Source: Ceratobasidium sp. AG-K | Taxonomy: Eukaryota; Basidiomycota; Agaricomycetes; Cantharellales; Ceratobasidiaceae | NCBI GenBank assembly: GCA_037039685.1 | Contig: JAWNGF010000006.1 | Location: 1,240,001 to 1,304,000 of the forward strand | Length of the DNA: 64,000 bases | Direction: 5' to 3' | Part shown: in pieces, positions 35,201-47,965 of the stretch | How positions within the stretch are numbered: position 1 is the first letter of the stretch | Layout of the letters: every line of letters starts with the position of its first letter | The notes under the pieces: model-generated | Told to the model about the DNA's origin: nothing | Seen by the model: the letters and a program-made list of their open reading frames with translations, nothing else | Database searches by the model: none | Position numbers and translations under genes: made by a program

Positions 35201-36487
35201 ACTTGTATTGAACGCATCGAGTCCAATCTACAAACTATGCGCGAGCAACTAGCCATTGGCCCTGAGCCCAACTCTTCCAGCTTGATGCCACGTTCCGTAC
35301 AAGCTCGAGACAACGAGCCTGCTCCGATGCAAGATGCTGGTAGCACGCCATATGTAGTTGCGCAATCACAGAAAAATCCAATAACTCTACCCGTATGGCT
35401 GAAGGAGAATCAAAACGACCCAGCATTTACGGTAAAGTCTCCCTTTGTCAATACTATTTGATGCACTATTGAGTCAAGCACGATCCTTTCAGGGATTCAT
35501 GATACGGCTCAAAAATCACCTATTAGCCCGTGTGACTGGTGGGGAGTATCAAGAAGAAGCTTCACACCCCGACACCAAACTTGCGAGCCTCACCTTTCAT
35601 TACGACCGAATATTTCAGCATCGCAAAATCAAAATCTACTACACCTCATACGACGTTCGCCGGTGCCAGGATATTATTCGTCCCTGCACGCCGAAATGCT
35701 TTGCGCTTGTCCCTTCAGTCGAGGACCGCGATTCCAACTCACCCTCCCACCCGTTCTGGTATGCTAAGGTCCTGGGAGTGTTTCACACAAATGTTGTATT
35801 TGATTCAAAGGCTCCGCGTCGAATGGACTTCCTTTGGGTGCGTTGGCTTGGCCGAAACCTCGAAGAATCAGCAGGATGGAGCGTTCATCGTTTGGACACT
35901 GTTGGGTATTTTGCAGACACACCTTCCAACCACGCTTTTGACTTCGTCGATCCAGCGGATGTGATTCGTGCTGCACATCTAATCCCTCGATTCAAAATCG
36001 GACGCACGCTTCAGTATCTGGGCGTGGAGCGCTCAGTTGCCTCTGATACTTTCGAGGGGGACTGGGATCAGTAATATGTCAATCGGTGCGCACCCCATCA
36101 CCTATGGATCATTTCTAACAGGCAGACTGACCCATTGCATATAGGTTTGTTGATCGGGATATGGTTATACGCTACCTCGGCTTTGGAATCGGTCATCTCA
36201 ATTCCGCTCCTCCAGCCGACTACGTTTCGCCCTCTTTGCCGTTACCAACCGAGGATATCGTTGAGCCCGCTAAAGAATCCAAAGAAACGGAACCGAGGTC
36301 CACTGAGTTAGATACTTTACCTGGAAACATTGACTTCGAACCCGGGTCCACGTCGTCCGACGAAAGCAGCGCTTTCGGGGAAAGCGACGACGAGCAATTG
36401 GAGCATGAATCGGACTACAGCTCAGACGCAGACTCAGACTTGAACTCGAGTGTTGACTCAGACTCTGACGATTACGCTTATAGTTGA
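32214..36487 (+). mobile_element. Plavaka-type (CACTA-like) DNA transposase, one in-frame stop
   Basis: A long multi-exon gene. The N-terminus has a C2H2-like finger (CPGSGCPFRTTIHKSLSLHA) followed by a basic region. A variable Pro-rich part leads to the conserved core. Core phrases are AVWNHLLDDDFLRAW, VIKCADGVTRRVFPQIFSYS, ADYPERVLAATIRGL, CPTCFVSRD, FFNMFTVDPLHEVEIGVWK, FGQGTIRKFSENISEM, QWHALAKLRLHSEKTL, KTHFLGDYGASIRRLGTTDS and ELHHKHIKRWY. These are the blocks I know from Plavaka transposases of Agaricomycetes. A C-terminal globular part (about 35490-36070) and an acidic Ser/Asp-rich tail end at 36487. One nonsense codon, TGA at 33727-33729 between THLR and ELFHAVW, replaces an expected Arg (CGA to TGA). 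Otherwise the exons join in frame, so decay seems recent. Family assignment is from memory of the motifs. Confidence 0.78.
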
Positions 36488-36983
36488 CTGTGATAGTTAA
36501 TAAACCAATGTTGTGCACTACCCGGATCACGAGAATCAGAGGCGTAATCAAGCTAAAATGGAGTCGGTATTTGACCGCCCTGCCAATCAGAACTGTAACA
36601 CATTGTGTTTATCTTTCAAGGGCGTTATAAACGGAACCAATTATTTCTCAAATTATATACTTGTTGTTTTGAGATTGAAATAATTAACAAGTACTTAAAT
36701 GTGTTGAAAGTCGTGCGTGGCTACGGAAGTTGTTGCATTGGTGCTCGGCGCTTCACAAGCCTGTTACAATGGCTCAAAATCTCAAGCAATGATTGGTAAT
36801 TTCTGTATCTGTTGCAATTTGAGTAAACATGTCCGCCGATTCGGTGATGTTGCATAACCACTAGCTTATTCAAACGGTATTAATATCCTAAGGTAAGAGT
36901 AGGGAACCCCGGCACGCTGGGTCACGGCGACGAGGCCGCAGGTGAAGGGTTGAGCATGGGAGGGGAAAAGGCAACAGGCATTG
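36488..36983. other. Unassigned stretch between transposase and TIR element
   Basis: AT-rich 3' flank of the transposase. No gene and no clear terminal repeat found. Confidence 0.4.
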
Positions 36984-38195
36984 CACTGTGGGGTCTCAGG
37001 TTACTGAAAAATATTAGCAAACGCGCTGAACCAAAAATGGCCGCTTTCAGTGATGGATTATATCATTTTTCAGTCACCTTGCGCATGGTTCACAGTCTTC
37101 AATACCATAAAAGGGAAATGTGAATAGGTTGTGGAGCTCATTTGCCCCCCAGTCACTCCTAAAGATAATCTTCAGCGCATCAGTCACTGAAAGCGGACAC
37201 GTCTAGCGCCTTAAGTCATGAGTTCTCAGTGCCAATACGACTAGAATTCAGCGCGATTAGGCTTCACAGTGTTGACGATTCGACCTGCCTGACTTCCTAC
37301 GGTATTTTTTGTGATACCGCATCCATCCATGGCCAGGCATCCCGATGGAGTTCCTATGTACCTTCAGTGATATGATATTTTCGTTAACCCATATGTGGGG
37401 CTGGGAGCCGACAGCAGAACATTCCGTGAAATGCTGGTGAGCCACATCGCCTGCGAACTTTCTGGCGGTCGTAGACCAATTGTCAGATGCAATTATGGAG
37501 GGTGTATCTAGTACTTAGGCGGATGGTTCCCTCGATTCTATCCTATATTTAGATGCATTTTTTCAACGCTTATGGTCGTAACATCGTAGAAAGAAGGCTC
37601 GGACAGATTTAAGAGCTCTGCCGGCTGATACGCGACCAACAATGAATGAACCGTGGTTGTACGGCACGTTATTGGGCGTGAACCAATCAGGAGTGTATGC
37701 GTGTAAAATTCTCTTGCTTGCTTCGAATTTCGGCTCTATCCCATTCGATCTCGATCCAAGAACCACGACGGCACCCGTAGAGGTGGTGTTGAAATGAGCC
37801 TCAATACGTCCGATATACTATCAGCCCGGGAATCTCCCAGAGTGCTGGCATTCGCTGGGGGAAGAGACGGACACTCGTGCACATGACTGTCCTACAAGCG
37901 ACGAGATCACTGTGTGGGCTAGGCGGGCTGAATCCTTGTGATATAAACATTGAGAACTCATAGTCTAAATCACTGACCGTGACCGCTTTCAGCTATATTT
38001 TCAGTGAACCTCATCTCCAGGGCTGACCGGGGGGCAAATTAGCTCCACAACCTTTTCAAATTTACTGTTTTTGGTAAGGATCAATCCAAACCATGCGCAA
38101 GATGCCTGGAGCTTAAGGCAATACGCCACTGAAAGCGGCCATTTTTAGTTCAGTGTGCAGGTCACTAATATTCAGTTCCCCGGCCCCCAACAGTG
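36984..38195. mobile_element. 1.2-kb element with long terminal inverted repeats
   Basis: Left end CACTGTGGGGTC..., right end ...GGCCCCCAACAGTG. Roughly 290 bp at each end are inverted copies of one another with scattered mismatches (shared phrases CAAAAATGGCCGCTTTCAGTG, GGGGCAAATTAGCTCCACAA and its reverse, GATTCAGC near the inner edge). The middle, about 37270-37905, has no convincing coding sequence, so this is a non-autonomous element. No target-site duplication is obvious. A third copy of the terminal sequence is at 14889-15181. It sits 0.5 kb downstream of the Plavaka-type transposase, which may belong to a compatible CACTA-like system; that link is inference. Confidence 0.75.
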
Positions 38196-38772
38196 GATAC
38201 CGTCTGGGAGTCTGGAACTACCCAGGATGGGTAGAGCGGACGGCAAGAACTCGAGGCCGATGAATCGAATTGGTTAGCTCGATTATAGCTCAACCAGAAC
38301 TCCCCGGAGCGACTGAGCCCGGTCCGGGTACTCATTCCGACTGTCAAAGTTGAGCGCTCAGTTTGACAGCTTTTAACAGGGTCTTTAGCGCCGAGTCCCA
38401 TTCCTCGGCAAACCACTTGTCCTGTGACTTTGTCTGCTAGACTTTGATTGCATGATCACTAAGTTTTGGCCAGAGAAATGGAATAGACCAGGCCAGTGGA
38501 TTGAGTGGGGGAGTTTTGATTGTTAAGACAATTTTGTTAGAAGTCAAAATTGTGGTGTTCACGTTCGCTGGTACAGCAAGGCCACTTGATTAATGTGAAC
38601 GGAGCAGCCTTGCGCCTCGTTTTGGCAGACGGACGAACATGTTACGTTCGGGGGTTTGTAAGTCCGACAATTACCGGTAGGGCAATTTTGCTGTGCCTGA
38701 ATCGTAGTCTGGATCACTTTTAAGTGTCCTGGCGTGCGCACCTCAAGGTGCAGCGACTCCCCCAATGACAAT
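38196..38772. other. Intergenic; upstream of LtrA-like gene
   Basis: No gene supported. It should hold the promoter of the gene starting at 38773, though no TATA box stands out. Confidence 0.4.
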
Positions 38773-41700
38773 ATGTCGATAACTTTCTTGCGGAACAGGA
38801 AGAACCCTGACAAAGCGAGGCCAACCTCGTTTACGGCTATCGCGGAAGAGGTTGATCCAGAAGAGTGAGCAGGTACTTGTTCCCTAGTCACTCAATGCTC
38901 AGTATCATTATAATAGCGAGGATCTCATCTTACATCGCCGGGAACGCCTTATTCCATGGACCAAATCCCCTTTCTACGATAAGAGTACCATCGAGTATGC
39001 GCTATCATTCACCATTTGTGCCCGGACCTAACGAATTTTTAGGTATCGGAGGCTGCGTGATCAGCGTCGGCAGACATTTCACCACGGAACGAGCACCCCG
39101 GGATCCATATCTGTCTCTGGCAACAGTGACGCCTATGCCGGGATGTTGACTGCAGACGAACTGAAGGACATAGATAAAAGCAATGACGAAGAGCGTGGTG
39201 AACGCCCACCTGCATGGCTCGACCTCGTAAGTGGATGCAATGGGCGCCACAACACTCTGTTCACATATAACCCCGTAGTTCTTCGATCTTGCTTGGGCTA
39301 GTACTTTTTCAAACCTCACTCAGAACAACGTTCTGTCTACTGCCGAGGAATCTATATCGTATGCAGTCTTCTTTTCAATGGTGTGGTGGATGTGGGTAAC
39401 TCAAGTATCTTATGATATCCGTGTAAGTCCGGCCAGTTATGTACGACCTTCAGATATTAATATGGATGTTTAGTTCTATTCCAACGACTGGTTCCACCGC
39501 ATTTGCGTCTTTCTCCAGTTATGTATATTTGGTACATTAGCGGCCTTCACCTCCAGTGAGTCATTAATTTAGCGTTAATCCAATCGTATTTCACACTCCT
39601 CACCCCGGAGAATTCGATGTAACGGCCTTCGTGAGGCCAGAGGAGGTGGATCTCAACCAGGAGCGGTGGGATACGCTTAGGAACCTGACGAAACCTCAAA
39701 TAGAGGCCAACAGAGAGGCAGAAAATTACTACCCCCAGGTCGCCTTCACCGGCATTGCATGTGTGGTTGGGGTGAGCCGATTCTTATTATTCATACAGTA
39801 CCTTAGAGGTATGTTCTATGATGATGCTCGCCTACATCTCACGAACCTTCGATGACAGTCTGGCTGTATGCACCAAACAAACAAGACCCTGGCGTTATAG
39901 TTAAGCCAATTGCGCTGGTCGTTAGCACCAGCCTCTGGCTCAGCTCGCTTGGTATGCTGTATACGACAGACTACAAGAACCAAGCAGCCCATATCTCCAA
40001 GTTCTTGATGTGGGGCGCTGCGACAACGTTGGAAATTGCTGGGCACTTCTTCACTCCTCCATCGGAGCATTTGAGGAGCATGGGAAGTCTCACGGCACGC
40101 TTGGCAACACTTGTTACGATCATCCTTGGTGAAGGGCTGAATGCAATCACGGGTACCCTCAGGATCGCGGCTCAATCGCTGGGGTTTAACTTTCGTTCCG
40201 CAGCGCTAGTGCTAGCTACTGGGGTGATAATTTATCGTACGTATTTTCCATATTTGAGATTGCGTTACTCACCCGATGTTGTTCGTTTAGTTACCTTCTA
40301 TCTCTACTTTGAGGGCACTCGGCCACGGATCAGCAAGAACCGCCGCTCCCTATGGATATTCTTGCACTTGCCATATATGCTATGTGTTATTCTTCTTCTC
40401 GAGGGGTTAAAAAACTTGATGATATACGCGGTGAGGGCTCACAATCTCTGGCGGCCGAAAATACACTCATGAGAGCCATTGATTCAGACACTGCATAATT
40501 CGGCCACACATCTCGTGGACCGATTTAAAAACTTGGTGGACTACTTCGACCAGATGACGGATAAAGAAGTTAGAGAAGAACTCAAATATTTCAACAAGAT
40601 GGGACTACCACTGGAAGACACTTTAGATCAAATCCACCGAGCGATCTCAACCAATTCCATCACGGAGAGCGAGATCCAGGGTGTCGTTATCCACGCATAC
40701 CGGGTTTTATTGAATATCACCATCGTGGTGTTTAAGGTATGTGTCTCCCAGTTGAGTATTGAAGGAATTTTGCACGAACTTCCAGTGTCAAATAGCAAGT
40801 TGAACGAGGGGATGAATCGCCAGCTAGGCAACTCGCAATTCACGATTACGTAGGTTATTTTAGCCAAATTCATTGGATTCAATTAACGTACGTGCTAGAT
40901 GACTGACGATAATATAATATTGAGTGACGTTGCTCACATGGTCGATACCGGTAGGATGCCAAATTTTGAAAGGGTACGTTTTGACGACATGCGTATGGTC
41001 TCGTAATCAATGGACCCTCATATAGGTTCTCGCTGTGATGTCACAACCCGAGGTACAATGTGTCAAATGGATCAGCGCACTCGCAGTAAGTGCTTATGAG
41101 TTTGGCGTACAATGGTTTACGAGCCTGTTCCTAGGGCGGAGTACTTATCTTCCTCGCACTCATCAATGTCGCTCAAGCTTGGCCCAAAGGTTAGGACGGG
41201 CTGTCTTCTACCGATGTCGCCGTGATACTGAATTGTAACCCAATTAGATCGGTACGCATGGGGTTCGGTGCTTTCTCGTTTTTTCAATGGGACCATTCTA
41301 TTGCTACTTCTCTTGATGAATCGTGGTACGCGATTTACCGCTCGAGGTCAACACTTGGAATACTGATTGGGTACGATTCATATGCTGGCATTACCCAGGT
41401 AGCGGAAGCTATGATGATCAATTTCAATCAGAAGCAGCTGTCTGGGCCTGGTTGGTTTCCAGGTCTCTTGGGAATCGTACAATACTAATATACTCTGCAG
41501 GCTGAATTCGTATTGGACTTTACCAACACTGGCCCTGTCGCTCATAATCCAAACCATTATTGATCACGTACGTGCTCTTGATGCTATATTGGATGATGAT
41601 TAATCCGTCCAATCTACCAAGGTCCTCCTGGTTTTGTCCGTTCGCTCGGCTGACAAGTTGCTTGAGCGAACCTACAAGGCAAGTTTCTTGAATCCACTCC

Positions 41701-41786
41701 AAGATGCCAAAGACCAAGCATACGATCCACCAATGGTTGCCTCCGAACTGGCTCGGACTGAGGAAAACGCTCTGTTGTTCAAATAG
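38773..41786 (+). CDS. LtrA-family (low temperature requirement A) multi-pass membrane protein
   Basis: The start at 38773 gives a basic tail MSITFLRNRKNPDKARPTSF...DPEE, and a 178-nt intron (38865-39042) joins it in frame to YRRLRDQRRQTFHHGTSTPG. Next come DELKDIDKSNDEERGERPPA and WLDL. The LtrA signature follows: FFDLAWASTFSNLTQNN, then VWWMWVTQVSYDIRFYSNDW and HRICVFLQLCIFGTLAAF. More hydrophobic segments: YYPQVAFTGIACVVGVSRFL, VVSTSLWLSSLGMLYTTDY, ISKFLMWGAATTLEIAGHFF, LVTIILGEGLNAITGTLRIA, SLWIFLHLPYMLCVILLLEG. Later exons encode a loop, then GVLIFLALINVAQAWP and DRYAWGSVLSRFFNGTILLL. The last exon has LNSYWTLPTLALSLIIQTII and ends SELARTEENALLFK at 41786. The family is widespread in fungi and bacteria; its molecular function is unclear. 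Appears intact. Confidence 0.85.
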
Positions 41787-42468
41787 TTGTCAACAATGTT
41801 TTATACTACGTATATACTCTGATATCTCGTTTATGTAAATGAGAGCTCAAACCCTTATATCGACCTGACTACCGAACATGTGCCACACCCACCAATAGAA
41901 ACATATCAAGTCCTGCTCAGCGTGTCGTGAACTACGAATTTTGATCATATATCCCTTTCTCAAGTCTCACACTGAGGGCGCCGGCCGCTACCTACGTACT
42001 ACGTCCCGGCTCACCGTTCTGGGCCATTAAGCATTATGAGTGTCTACTTGACAGTCGGCCTGTGATTACGTTGATAAGTGTGCCTGGGCTTCACCTCTTG
42101 GGTGTATGCTCACACCGAACTGCAATCCGTTCCTGAAAGGGCAGAGAACATGATAGTGGCAATAGCCACGGACTCTCCACGCGGGCAAGTATTTAAAGCT
42201 GAGTCAGTAACTAGTGGGTATAATTTTCATGGATGGTTCAGTGAGATATAGCTCGAGGGTAACTCTCTCGAATGATAGATATACAGTACACCTCTCGAAC
42301 GCCGTCTGAAGTTGAGACCGAAATTGGTCACCAATCTCTTAGAAGTGCCTGCAAAGGAGCATAGCCAATGCAAGTCACGGAGAGCAGAGAACTCGTAAAG
42401 CCATTCATCGCATTACACTCCTCATGAATCGTACAGCACACAATAAACAAAAGCCATTTTAAGCAATC
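41787..42468. other. Convergent intergenic region
   Basis: 3' flanks of the LtrA-like and polygalacturonase genes. Nothing else seen. Confidence 0.5.
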
Positions 42469-44154
42469 TTAAGAAGTTGGCTGGTACTTGCCCCTCACGC
42501 ACTTGAATCCAAGGACCTTGATATCCTCGGGTTCCAGAGTCGCAGGGTCGCAAATAACGGTGGTCTTGTCGTAGCCCTTCTTGTACGGGTGGACCTTGAA
42601 GTTGCGGAACTTGAGACCAGAAGCAGTTCCGTTATACAAGTCGAGGATGATGCTCTGGGTGGTGTCACCCCCCTCGACGTAGTTCCAACAGGGAGTCGAA
42701 ATGCAAGTGCCATCAGTCCAGTTGGGTCCGAGAGAGCCCTCGAAGTTGATGAACGAGAGGTTCTTGATGCGAGTGCTGGTCTTGTTGGTGTTGTCCGGGC
42801 GGGGCCCCTTGTCCTGGTCATAGTAACTGGAGGCAATTGTGAGATGGGGAGGGATACTAATACTGAGACGAACTCACTTTTGGGTAACGAATGCGGCAGT
42901 GGAAACATTGAGGGTACGGATATTAGACCAGGTAACATTCTCGGCAAAGCCGTTTCCGCCGGTCCAAGACCTAGGATGCCAGGGTTAATCCAAAGTCATC
43001 ACGCATGGCACTGAAACGTACTTGAAACGAGCACCGTAGACGGCACCCTCCATGGTCCACTTGTCGAACAAAACGTTGGCGACGGTATGGTTGGCGCCGT
43101 TACGACCAAGCGAACCAACGGAAAGGCCGTGCGAAGAGAAACCGCAGTAGCCGTTCTTGGCAACTATATCGCGAGCACCGTTCACGACACTGACACAGTC
43201 GTCGCCATTCTCGCCCCAGTAACCGTTCAGGGTGATGTTCTGGCCGCTGAAATTGAAGCCATCGGTATTGAAGGGGAAGGAAATCGTCGAGTCGCGAGTG
43301 CTGTTGTCGGGCTTCGCGTCGACAAAGTGGTTCTCGATGAGGATATTCTTTCCGGGAATATTCCAGCCCCAGGCGACCGGCTTGATCACCTTGAGGCGAG
43401 TGATGTACCCGTTGGTGACGTTGAACGTCGCGAGTTGGGGACGGAGAATTCGGATACCATTGTCCCACCACTGTTGACCGTAGCCGTTGAACTGGCCACC
43501 ATTCTTGGATTTGGAGCCAATCAATTGAACGCGGTCACCTGGAAAGTGGCGAGTAGACGTCAGTGATCCGGCCCTGATTGGAGCTAATATCCGAATTATG
43601 AGAAGTGGAGCACCCCACTTCGTCACAATTCGAACTGTTACTCACCTTGGAAGTAGATCCATGGAGTGGCATAAGTGGAAGCCGGGTTCGCAGTGGAGTT
43701 AATCTTCTGCTGAACGACCGAAACTTGCTTGGGCAAGTCAATGTTTCCATCAATGTTAACAATCACATTGCCTATAGCTTAATTAGTGCCAAGCACGAGA
43801 CTAAAAATATGAAGATAACGCACTGAGATTGTATACTGCAAACGGAGTCCAAGCGTTGTAGGTGACACCTTTGGAGAATACAACGTTTCCATCCTTCTGG
43901 CACTTGGAGAAAGCATCCAAGATGGCAGGGGTGTCGTCGGCGTTTTTGGTGTGCTGAGCATCATTGTCAGTACATGAAGAATCGCATTAGGAAAGAGTGA
44001 GTTGGAGAAATATCGAGAAGAATGTAGGCAGAATGGGATTGAAAAGCCGACAAGGAAACCGACGAACCTTGACCACACAAGTATTTTTGCTCGACGCAGC
44101 AGAGGCGACTGCAGAGAGCGCGACAGCGACCACAACCGATGTTTTTCCAACCAT
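42469..44154 (-). CDS. Secreted exo-type polygalacturonase (GH28)
   Basis: Hydrolyses de-esterified homogalacturonan outside the cell. The start at 44154 gives signal peptide MVGKTSVVVAVALSAVASAA. Exons follow with HTKNADDTPAILDAFSKCQK, AYTNAWTPF-like strands and NVIVNIDGNIDLP. The parallel beta-helix core has the GH28 motifs in order: FPFNTDGFNFSGQN (NTD), ENGDDCVSVVNGARD (DD), CGFSSHGLSVGSLG (xHG) and YGARFK (R-x-K). The SHGLSVGSLG form, in place of GHG, is what I recall from fungal exopolygalacturonases, so exo action is favoured. RFK replaces the more common RIK but keeps Arg and Lys. Several NxS/T sites suggest N-glycosylation. The C-terminus, EDIKVLGFKCVRGKYQPTS, ends at 42469. It complements the pectinesterases at the left end of the window. 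Confidence 0.92.
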
Positions 44155-44216
44155 TGCGAGCGCTTAGAGGAGAATGGGCGGCACCACGTCTCTCCTCGTC
44201 CACACCACCCCTGCCT

Positions 44217-44222
44217 CATATA
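44217..44222 (-). promoter_or_regulatory. TATA-like element of the polygalacturonase gene
   Basis: GTATATGAGG on the minus strand about 65 bp upstream of the start codon at 44154. Confidence 0.35.
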
Positions 44223-46602
44223 CTCGCGGTCCCACAGAATCAAGGGGTACAAAACGCGCCGCCCGGGCCTCTGGTGAGATGAGCCAAGGGATGCCCAAGT
44301 CAGCAGACCAAGCGGACCTGACGCACTGATGTTGGATCGTTCTTCCTGCTATTTGGGTTGGCAAGGGTGCACATATGGATGCCCGATGGTCGAGGCATTA
44401 GACGGGGAGCAAACGGCCCGTGGGGTACCCCGGCCGGACCGTCGCCGAATTAGGCTTGGCGGTTGGAGAAATGTCGGGCCCCCACAAGGCGCTACGATCA
44501 ACCTGGGCATATCAATGTCGTAGTAAAACCATCTTCAACCAATGCCAGGAAAAAATAATAAAATCCAGTTATTCTCCCCTGTAGACACTGCGATGTTGGC
44601 TCGGTGTGGTGGAAGAGGACAAGGAGGGAATCACATGGATGAACAGATCGCAGGGAGTGCTGACTCAGCGTACCTTCGATGACACAACAGGAAGTTCCTC
44701 GTTGGGCCCGGGTCAAGGCTCCCCGCGAAACAACTGGGATTCCGGCTCGGAAGTCTGCCAAGTGAGCTTCTCATAAGAATAAATGTTATGGGGTGTGATA
44801 TGTGAGACTTGGTAGTGCTTCCGATGCATCTGAAAAGGCTTGTACTTGATCCACGCGCCGCAACATAAATTAACCCCACCTCTGCGTCATCAGCTAGCGG
44901 GACCTGGTCCACCACGCGGCCCGGACGGGAGGCTCAATCGCATCAAGCATGGGCTGTGGTCCAAGAACATGTGTTTGCCAAGCAGCGCGTTCGAAAATGG
45001 AACTCTGCCACGTGAGAACTTTCCAAGCTTTGGGTGGCCGCATTTCAAATTCCTGGGTTGGCCTCTTCAGCCTGTCCTAGGAGATTGGCGTTCATGGATA
45101 CAGGTGGGCGAATGTGACGTCTAGTTTTCAACTATGTTACCAATCTATTTCATGACGCTGAAACAATAAGGGGCAAACAAGACACCAGGGGAGTTGGACA
45201 GGCCTGAGTATCACGACTAGAGGGGCATTGCGTTTGTGTGAATATGATACCTAAGGGCAGGAATCGCATAGTTTACTTATAGGATCTTGTTACATAGTAA
45301 TTCTAAGGAGGGCCTAACAAAGCAAACCCCAAGAGCTGGTTCGGTGGTTCTGTTCCCGGATGAATTCGGTGCCTCCAAAATCTAGCCTGTGATTAGGATC
45401 AACCACTAATAGCTTAACCCTGCTCGAAGCAATGAAGCAAGGTACTATAAAAGGATTAAGCGCGTGAAGGAGCCGCATATAGTAGCACCTCCGTGCTCTC
45501 CGGTCCCGCATGACCCCCTCGATCGTAGTTGGCATGAATATATGGGGCAATGTGGATTGTAGGAGCCTATGGCCACCCTGATATCGACGATTTCGATCAA
45601 TCGAACTTTGACATTGTCAGATCCTCCGTTGAGGCCGCGCACAACGTAGGTAGGCTTCAATCAACCGAGAAAGCCTCGCTCGCGTTCTAGCCAATAATCA
45701 GAGTTTATGAGCCTAATTCCTCGAGATGCGGCTCACTGCTTCCTTGGAGTCTAGCCTCTCCACGTGGACTGCGAAGGCTAAGTAGTCGCCGGACGAAGAG
45801 ACTTGTGTCGCGGTTGGTAGCCGGCTAGAGTCCCATGAGCTGCTCACGTGACCATCAGTCTGCATTCGTCTCGCGGTAGAACAGGATAAATGGTAAATGG
45901 TTCGTAGTTTTTCGCATTCATGCGTAGGATAAGTGCACAAAATAATATTTCGGAAAGTTATGATCTATTCCAAGGAGAATACAGGACCATTCTCGTGTGA
46001 ATCAATGATTTCAGGCTGTGGTTCACTGGTGTAAAAACAGGAGAAGTTCGTACAGCAGGACGATGTGAAGGGCAATAGCAAATGGCGTAGGTTAATAAGA
46101 CTCTAGCGGCATTTTAGTCTGATAGAACATACCTACTGATACGTTTCTCCTAGTGAATGATCGCCGGGTGATGCTTGTTAGGTCGAGTGGCAGTTGTCGG
46201 CTTGGAGAACCTGGCACTTCATAATATAACCCATGGTTTTCAATCCGCTCAATCTTTTGGCTAAAGCTTATCTCAATCTGGTGGTAAATTTAATGGATAG
46301 GTTGTATAACTAGTACTGAACTGACTCTGGACTTGTCTCATTGTCCGAGGATGGGGCACTGGGGCGGAGCCGAAGCCGGGGTCGGTGCTCCGTTATTGCG
46401 GACGAGTAATTTCCTCGGGTCCCTCTGATCACACGTTGTTTACAATTGCAGAATATAACATCCATATATCCCTGGGGATCCGCACTCGGGTTATAAATCG
46501 AAAAATGGTTCATTTTTATCAAATCGACACAACGCAACAGTCTCCTATCGGCATGTAACCGCATTGGCGTTAACTGGGTAGAACGGCCAATACATGCGCC
46601 TT
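44223..46602. other. Intergenic, 2.4 kb; no gene supported
   Basis: Scattered short open frames without signatures on either strand. No repeat of another part of the window was noticed here. Confidence 0.4.
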
Positions 46603-47965
46603 TCAAGCGTTGACCGAGAAGAACGCATGGTTGCTACAGATGGTGGACAATATTAGTAACCGATTAAGGTGGTATGCAAGTAGACGTACTCGGCGTTGTA
46701 GACTGCGTTGGTGGGGTTGGAAGCAGCGAGCGAGAGGCATGCGGATTGACCATAGGCGTAATCATCAGTGCTGATTGTATCGTTAGCCAGAGCCCGTTGA
46801 CGAATTTACTAAAACTCACCCCAAGACCTGAGTGAAGTGAGTTCCCTCGTGGATGATGGTGTCGGCACGGGAGCCAGCGCCAGTAGCCGGAGCCTATAAT
46901 TTCCTAGTTAGGCACATGAACGCTGATTATTACAAATCAAGACTTACAGTCCAGAAGTAACCGCAAAGGTAGACGGTTCCATAGCGGCTGGGGTAGACGT
47001 AGGCGTAGGTGTCAGCATCGGTGCAGGTGCAATCGTAGGCCCAGCCAGCAGGATAGGTGCGCAGGCGCTACGAAGATGCCATTAAATACATACGAAATTA
47101 TGTTACTTTGATTAGATACTCACCGAGAAGCTCGTCAGAGCGAGGTTGTAACGGCTAGAAGACCAAGTACCAAACCAACGAGTGTAGCGGGTCGAGCCAG
47201 AGGGGTTCGAGGTGAGGTGGCTGTAGGACTCGGTCGCATAGCTGGCAGCCGAGGTGATGGCGCTGGCGATTTGGGTCTGGCGGGTAGAGCTGCAGCTCGA
47301 GTAGGTTGCGCGCTTGCTGGAAAGCTTGGCGGGTGGGACGACGGCGGCCTTGTGCGAGGCGAGCTTGCCCTAGGTTATTATTGTTTAGAATTTGTGGGAG
47401 CGGGATTCATCGAGATTGAATACCTTGACGTTTACTTGAGCCGGCTCGAGGTTCGCGTAGATATCCGAGAGAGTGCTGTCGGCCTCGAGGACGCGGAACA
47501 GGTTCGCAGCATCGATGGTGTATGCGCCAGCACCAGTGGAAGTCAAGTTGTACATACCAGCAACTAGTTTATTATCAGTTGATAGCTCATCCTATAGTGT
47601 CATTCCCACTCACGCTCATGCTCAACGGTGAACGATTCGCCGGGCTTAAGCTCAACAAACGACTCGGCCCGACCAGCCTTGGCCACAGCCTGGGGACTAT
47701 ACCGAACCTTGACGCCACTAAAACCAGCACGGGACCCATCCGCACTAACCACCCCAAAGCTCTCGGTCGGCCAAGTCGAGAGGGGCGAACGAGGATCACG
47801 GAGTAAACGCAGAGTCTCGGAACCGGTATTGGACACGGTCGCAGCGACGCGGAGGTTGTCCACATCGGTCACCTCGGCCGAGGGGGTGAGGACCTTGAGC
47901 GAGAGCGAGCGGTCGGCCGAGGCGAGGAGCGCGGTGGACAAGAGGAATGCGGCGGAAGCGAGCAT
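46603..47965 (-). CDS. Deuterolysin-type zinc metalloprotease (M35)
   Basis: Secreted aspzincin endopeptidase. The first ATG, at 47965, starts signal peptide MLASAAFLLSTALLASA. A beta-rich pro-domain follows (RSLSLKVLTPSAEVTDVDNL ... NTGSETLRLLRDPRSPL ... KPGESFTVEHE), continuing in exon 2 (VAGMYNLTSTGAGAYTIDAA). The mature domain starts after a KR site (KLASHKAAVVPPAKLSSKRA) with TYSSCSSTRQTQIASAITSA. Catalytic elements: DTIIHEGTHFTQVLGTDDYA and YGQSACLSLA, that is HExxH plus the GTxDxxYG signature whose Asp is the third zinc ligand in this family. A final intron joins YNA-D to NHAFFSVNA and the stop at 46603. Five or six short introns. Intact, of normal length, with a mature domain close to the peptidyl-Lys metalloendopeptidase subgroup. 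Confidence 0.92.

Noticed and set aside
31800..36990. Search for matching terminal inverted repeats flanking the Plavaka-type transposase
   Set aside because: No convincing pair was found by eye; the CACTG ends at 36984 and 38195 pair with each other instead.
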